From Chlamydoabsidia padenii (lineage: Eukaryota > Mucoromycota > Mucoromycetes > Mucorales > Cunninghamellaceae): 64,000 nucleotides of DNA. Of the stretch, positions 60,901 to 64,000 are shown piece by piece. The notes beneath the pieces were generated by a model. That model was not told the DNA's origin, made no database searches, and was given only the letters and a program-made list of their open reading frames with translations. Within the stretch, counting starts at the first letter, position 1. The number at the start of each line of letters is the position of its first letter. The stretch is from positions 496,001 to 560,000 of the forward strand of contig JAIWND010000016.1 of assembly GCA_025330725.1 (NCBI GenBank), in the 5' to 3' direction. The position numbers and the translations under genes are program-made.

Positions 60901-63900
60901 AATACCAAGAGCAACAGGCATTCGAGAGATCACGGATTTACGACTTTTAGTTTTCGAGATAAAAGCATTCAATGTTGGTAACACCTTGGTGATCAGTGTG
61001 TCATGGATTTTTTGGGCTTGTTCAGTCGATACAATAGATGCATTGATAGGTGTGATTGGCGCCGAGTTATCATGATTGTTGCTATCTTCATCGTTGTCTT
61101 CTTCGTCACCATCGATATCTTCTTCATTCACTTGGTCGAGTTCACCTTTATCAGCATCGTTATCATCGTTATCTTCCTTGTCGTCGTTATCTTCCTTGCC
61201 AGCATCTACATCCATATCGTCAGCATCAATATCCATCACCTCTTCCACAGACTTTTCGGTAGTAGCATCACCAGACGCAATGGCAGCCGCTTCAGCTTGT
61301 TCCTTGGCCTTGTTGACAATTTCCCGATGGCTGAGATAGTTGATGATCACCCTTTGTTTGCCCATGATTTTTGCTTCCGCTTCTTCACTAATTTCTATAT
61401 GAGAGATATCAAAATGGAATGCCTCCAAGACATTGGTAGCCAACCGCACATAGACCTTTTCCATTTCATCTTGTTGAGACACCAAAGACAGATAACGTGA
61501 GAGAAGTCGATAATAATGTCCCCATGGTAAGCATTTTGCAAGAGATCCAATCGTCGCCGAAGCTTGATGAATAACATTGTGGTCCGACAATCGATCGCTT
61601 TCATAGATAAATCCAGACACCAAAGGAATAAACACATATAGAATTGCAGGCACAGATAATTGGCCTTGAGAAGCAAAGTCGGATAGGCGTGACATGGCGC
61701 GCATACGACGATGGAGTTGTATGTGATAAATGTTGTTGAAGAAATTGACTTCTTCATCATTATCGCCAAGTAGAGGGACCATTGAGGCAAAGATAGGCAG
61801 TTCTGGGAAAGTCTTGATACCAGCATCTAATAAGGTGACAAATTCCATACGAATGATTTCAACACGATTCATTAGACCACGTTTGATGGCAGGGTAAATG
61901 ATGTGAGTGACATAGGAGACCAGTTTTTCTTGTTCACCAGCATCTTGTTGTTCCTTGGCCGCCTTTAAGAATCGATTGACACAGTGAGTAGCCGTACCCC
62001 GCACAGCAATTTCTTCGGCATCTTGCATATTGTAAAATAGTTGATGGAGGAGAGGAAGCCATTGATGATGATCCAATGTCATGTACAAATCTTCACCAAT
62101 TTTGCCGAGAGCGTCGAGAATGCGGTCATAGTCAGGTTCGTCAATTCGTTTGCGAGAGAATGAGTTGAGATCGTCCAAAAGAGAACCGACAGTTTCCAAA
62201 GCAGAGTTTACATCAACGAAGGTGCGGAATAGCTTGACGAGGATCTTGCGACTTTCCCGAGATCGCATCAAAGAGAATGTATCGGAGGCCAGTTTGTAAT
62301 AATTGTAATAGACCTGGGATCCGTTTTCAAAACCAGGAACAAGAGGCATAAAGTTTGCCCAGATAGATAAAATGTTGCATTTAGTGACTTCAGGGATCCA
62401 TCGGTTTGGTTTCTTGAGGTTAGGTATCAGCATTTCCAGAATAGTTGCAGTGTGAGCCCCATTGGTAGTGTAAGGTGCCAGACGAGAAACAATTGCGATT
62501 TCTCTAACAGAATAACGGCCGCTCTTGAATTGTTTGTCGTCCTTGGATAGTGTGAGTCGGTACTTCAAGTGATCAAGTAGCCTATCTACGTGCTTGACTA
62601 TAAGATTTTCCTTAAAGTAGTCCATGTCGATATCCATGCCATTTTCGTCGATCACCTTGTCACCAGCTTTTCCATCACAATAGTCCAACAGATTATCCAA
62701 AATATCGAGCACCACGCCGAGAACTTTTTGATCAATCTTCTTTTGAGACAAGACTGCATACAGTTGTGGCAAGAGAGAGGCATCATAATCAGTAAGGAAG
62801 GACACATAAGAAGGTTTTTCGGCCCATACCCCAAAGATAGACAAAAGACTTGATAGTTGTTGAGAAGCTTCACCAGGGAAGTTGGCCAAACGAGGAGATA
62901 TAAAGGAGCCAAACATAGCAGTGATATAAGGAGTGAAATCAAATCCACCCCTGATTTCGAATATTTCCAATAACCGACGCATGGCCAAAGATCGCACCTG
63001 TTTGGACCGGTTGCTGATTCCACTTTTTGCTGCTTCATGCTCGTCTTCCACACTATCAATGTCCATGGGAGTAGATTTGTCGTTATTTTGGGAAGAGTGA
63101 AGGATATATAAGATCACCTTGAGAATATTTGGCATGAATGGCAATAAAGCGGACCCAAGTTGTTTGATCATATCATCGAGCACATGAATAAGACCGCTTT
63201 GTTGCCGCCAAGGGACGCTGAGTATAGCGGTAGAGCCTTGATCGACAAATTTAAATCCAATCACACGGTTTTGATCATCTAATGTTTCACCAGGCACCGC
63301 CAAAAGAGCCTGGAAAGGTTCCAAAGCCAGATCGATAAAGGTCTTCATTTCGGATTGAGTACAGCATGACACCGCGCCCAGAATAGCCTTACGCCGCAAT
63401 TTCTTTAAATGGTTACCACCTTTGGATCGACGTTCCACCAACCGACCAAAGAGAACACGCATTACAATTGGCATCAAACCATCACGATGAGAAGGATCAA
63501 TCAAGTTTTGTTCGTTGTTCTGAATAAAAGTTGATAGTTCATCCCGGAATTTCGCATCATCCAAGAGGTTTCGGAGGTTGTCGTTATAAGGTTTGATGTT
63601 CTTGTCTTTCCACGCAAATAAGGCTTCCAAGGCAGGGGCTTGAAGACGCACATCACCCTTGGCAATAAGACGAAGAATCACACCATACAGTTCTTGAGAC
63701 TTGTACACACCACGAATGTTGGAGAAGCTAGCAAATAGTTTAAGCCAGGTGGTCATCTTGTTCTTGACATTTGAGACGGTGCGAGTAATCAGACCAATTT
63801 TTCTTTGTTCTTGTTCTACAGCAGGCCCATCTTCTTCTTCTTCTTCTTCTTCTTCATCTACAACCAGATCATCTTCGGCCACAGTGTCAAATTCATCAGA

Positions 63901-64000
63901 CAAAAACTTGAAGAATACCGGGATCAAGTGTCGGGCACGTTGTTCAACAACACTGGGAGTTTCCATCAAAGTTTGTAGAATCATGTTGTAGTAATGCCAA
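57945..64000 (-). CDS. UTP20: UTP20, small-subunit processome scaffold (N-terminus outside window)
   Basis: Visible exons: complement(join(57945..58177,58263..58398,58485..59156,59224..>64000)), about 1938 residues. The frame runs open through the right edge, so the N-terminal several hundred residues are missing (yeast Utp20 has about 2490). Utp20 is a HEAT-repeat scaffold of the U3 snoRNP/small-subunit processome needed for early 18S rRNA processing in the nucleolus. Landmarks are KMTTWLKLFASFSN, GDVRLQAPALEALFAWKDK followed by a PY-x-x-x-L segment, and repeated helical pairs throughout. Two acidic low-complexity stretches are seen (a Glu run near 63825-63850 and an Asp/Glu/Asn region near 61085-61240). 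The C-terminal end is basic (KRKMARNLRKSSSSKRVRF), usual for nucleolar proteins. Intact where visible. Confidence 0.93.

Overview
The window is nuclear DNA of a filamentous fungus, most likely an early-diverging one of the Mucoromycota (Mucorales type). The reasons are: dense genes with many 45-120 bp GT-AG introns; AT-rich spacers full of long poly-A/poly-T tracts; a presenilin (a family that ascomycete and basidiomycete fungi generally lack); a TFEB/MITF-like bHLH factor; and an N-terminally open UTP20. Genus cannot be told from the sequence. No CRISPR array, prokaryotic operon, rRNA or convincing tRNA was seen.

Layout. 1-393: 3' end of a GH5 exo-beta-1,3-glucanase (+). 394-5500: accessory, repeat-rich land with an 87-nt poly-A, three tandem 126-bp units and four copies of a SINE-like element. 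5501-7194 (-): a fungal orphan with a PD-(D/E)XK-like core. 8454-10537 (+): class I histone deacetylase. 11447-12652 (+): G-protein beta. 13135-15150 (-): ACBD5/Atg37-like tail-anchored acyl-CoA-binding protein. 15956-17131 (+): NADH-cytochrome b5 reductase. 18144-18462 (+): a possible 59-aa spliced gene. 18739-20163 (+): single-HKD PLD6-like phospholipase/nuclease. 22047-22736 (-): Kre9/Knh1-like GPI protein. 23035-24023 (+): bHLH factor. 24380-25757 (-): disordered orphan. 26027-30241 (-): Atg26-type sterol glucosyltransferase. 30908-31846: glutamate decarboxylase and LRR gene fragments. 32430-33275 (+): orphan. 33433-34684 (-): DCC1. 34896-37144 (-): branchpoint-binding protein BBP/SF1. 38124-40318 (+): MYND-presenilin fusion. 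40527-41561 (-): Zn2Cys6 factor. 43011-44508 (-): coiled-coil orphan. 45404-46029 (-): a tentative small gene. 47747-55114 (-): a 22-exon receptor histidine kinase. 55545-56141 (-): Myb-like factor. 57945-64000 (-): UTP20, continuing out of the window.

Most interesting. The receptor at 47747-55114 has the plan of an animal membrane guanylyl cyclase (periplasmic-binding-protein-like ectodomain, Cys-rich stalk, one membrane segment, guanylyl-cyclase-type pseudokinase, signalling helix), but it ends in a hybrid histidine kinase with two receiver domains instead of a cyclase. All 22 exons join in frame to about 1921 residues. Second is a MYND zinc finger fused in frame to an intact presenilin. 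Other points are a one-base frame conflict in exon 2 of the Atg26 gene, a roughly 320-370-bp dispersed repeat present twice, and a recurring GCGGGRTTTRAA motif in many spacers.

Functional threads. Two pexophagy-related families (Atg26, Atg37/ACBD5) lie 11 kb apart. Several genes act in chromatin and RNA (HDAC, DCC1, BBP, UTP20), and several in sensing (G beta, receptor kinase, presenilin). Neighbouring genes are unrelated and show no operon-like logic. Exon joins were worked out by hand from splice signals and reading phase; they are not supported by transcripts.
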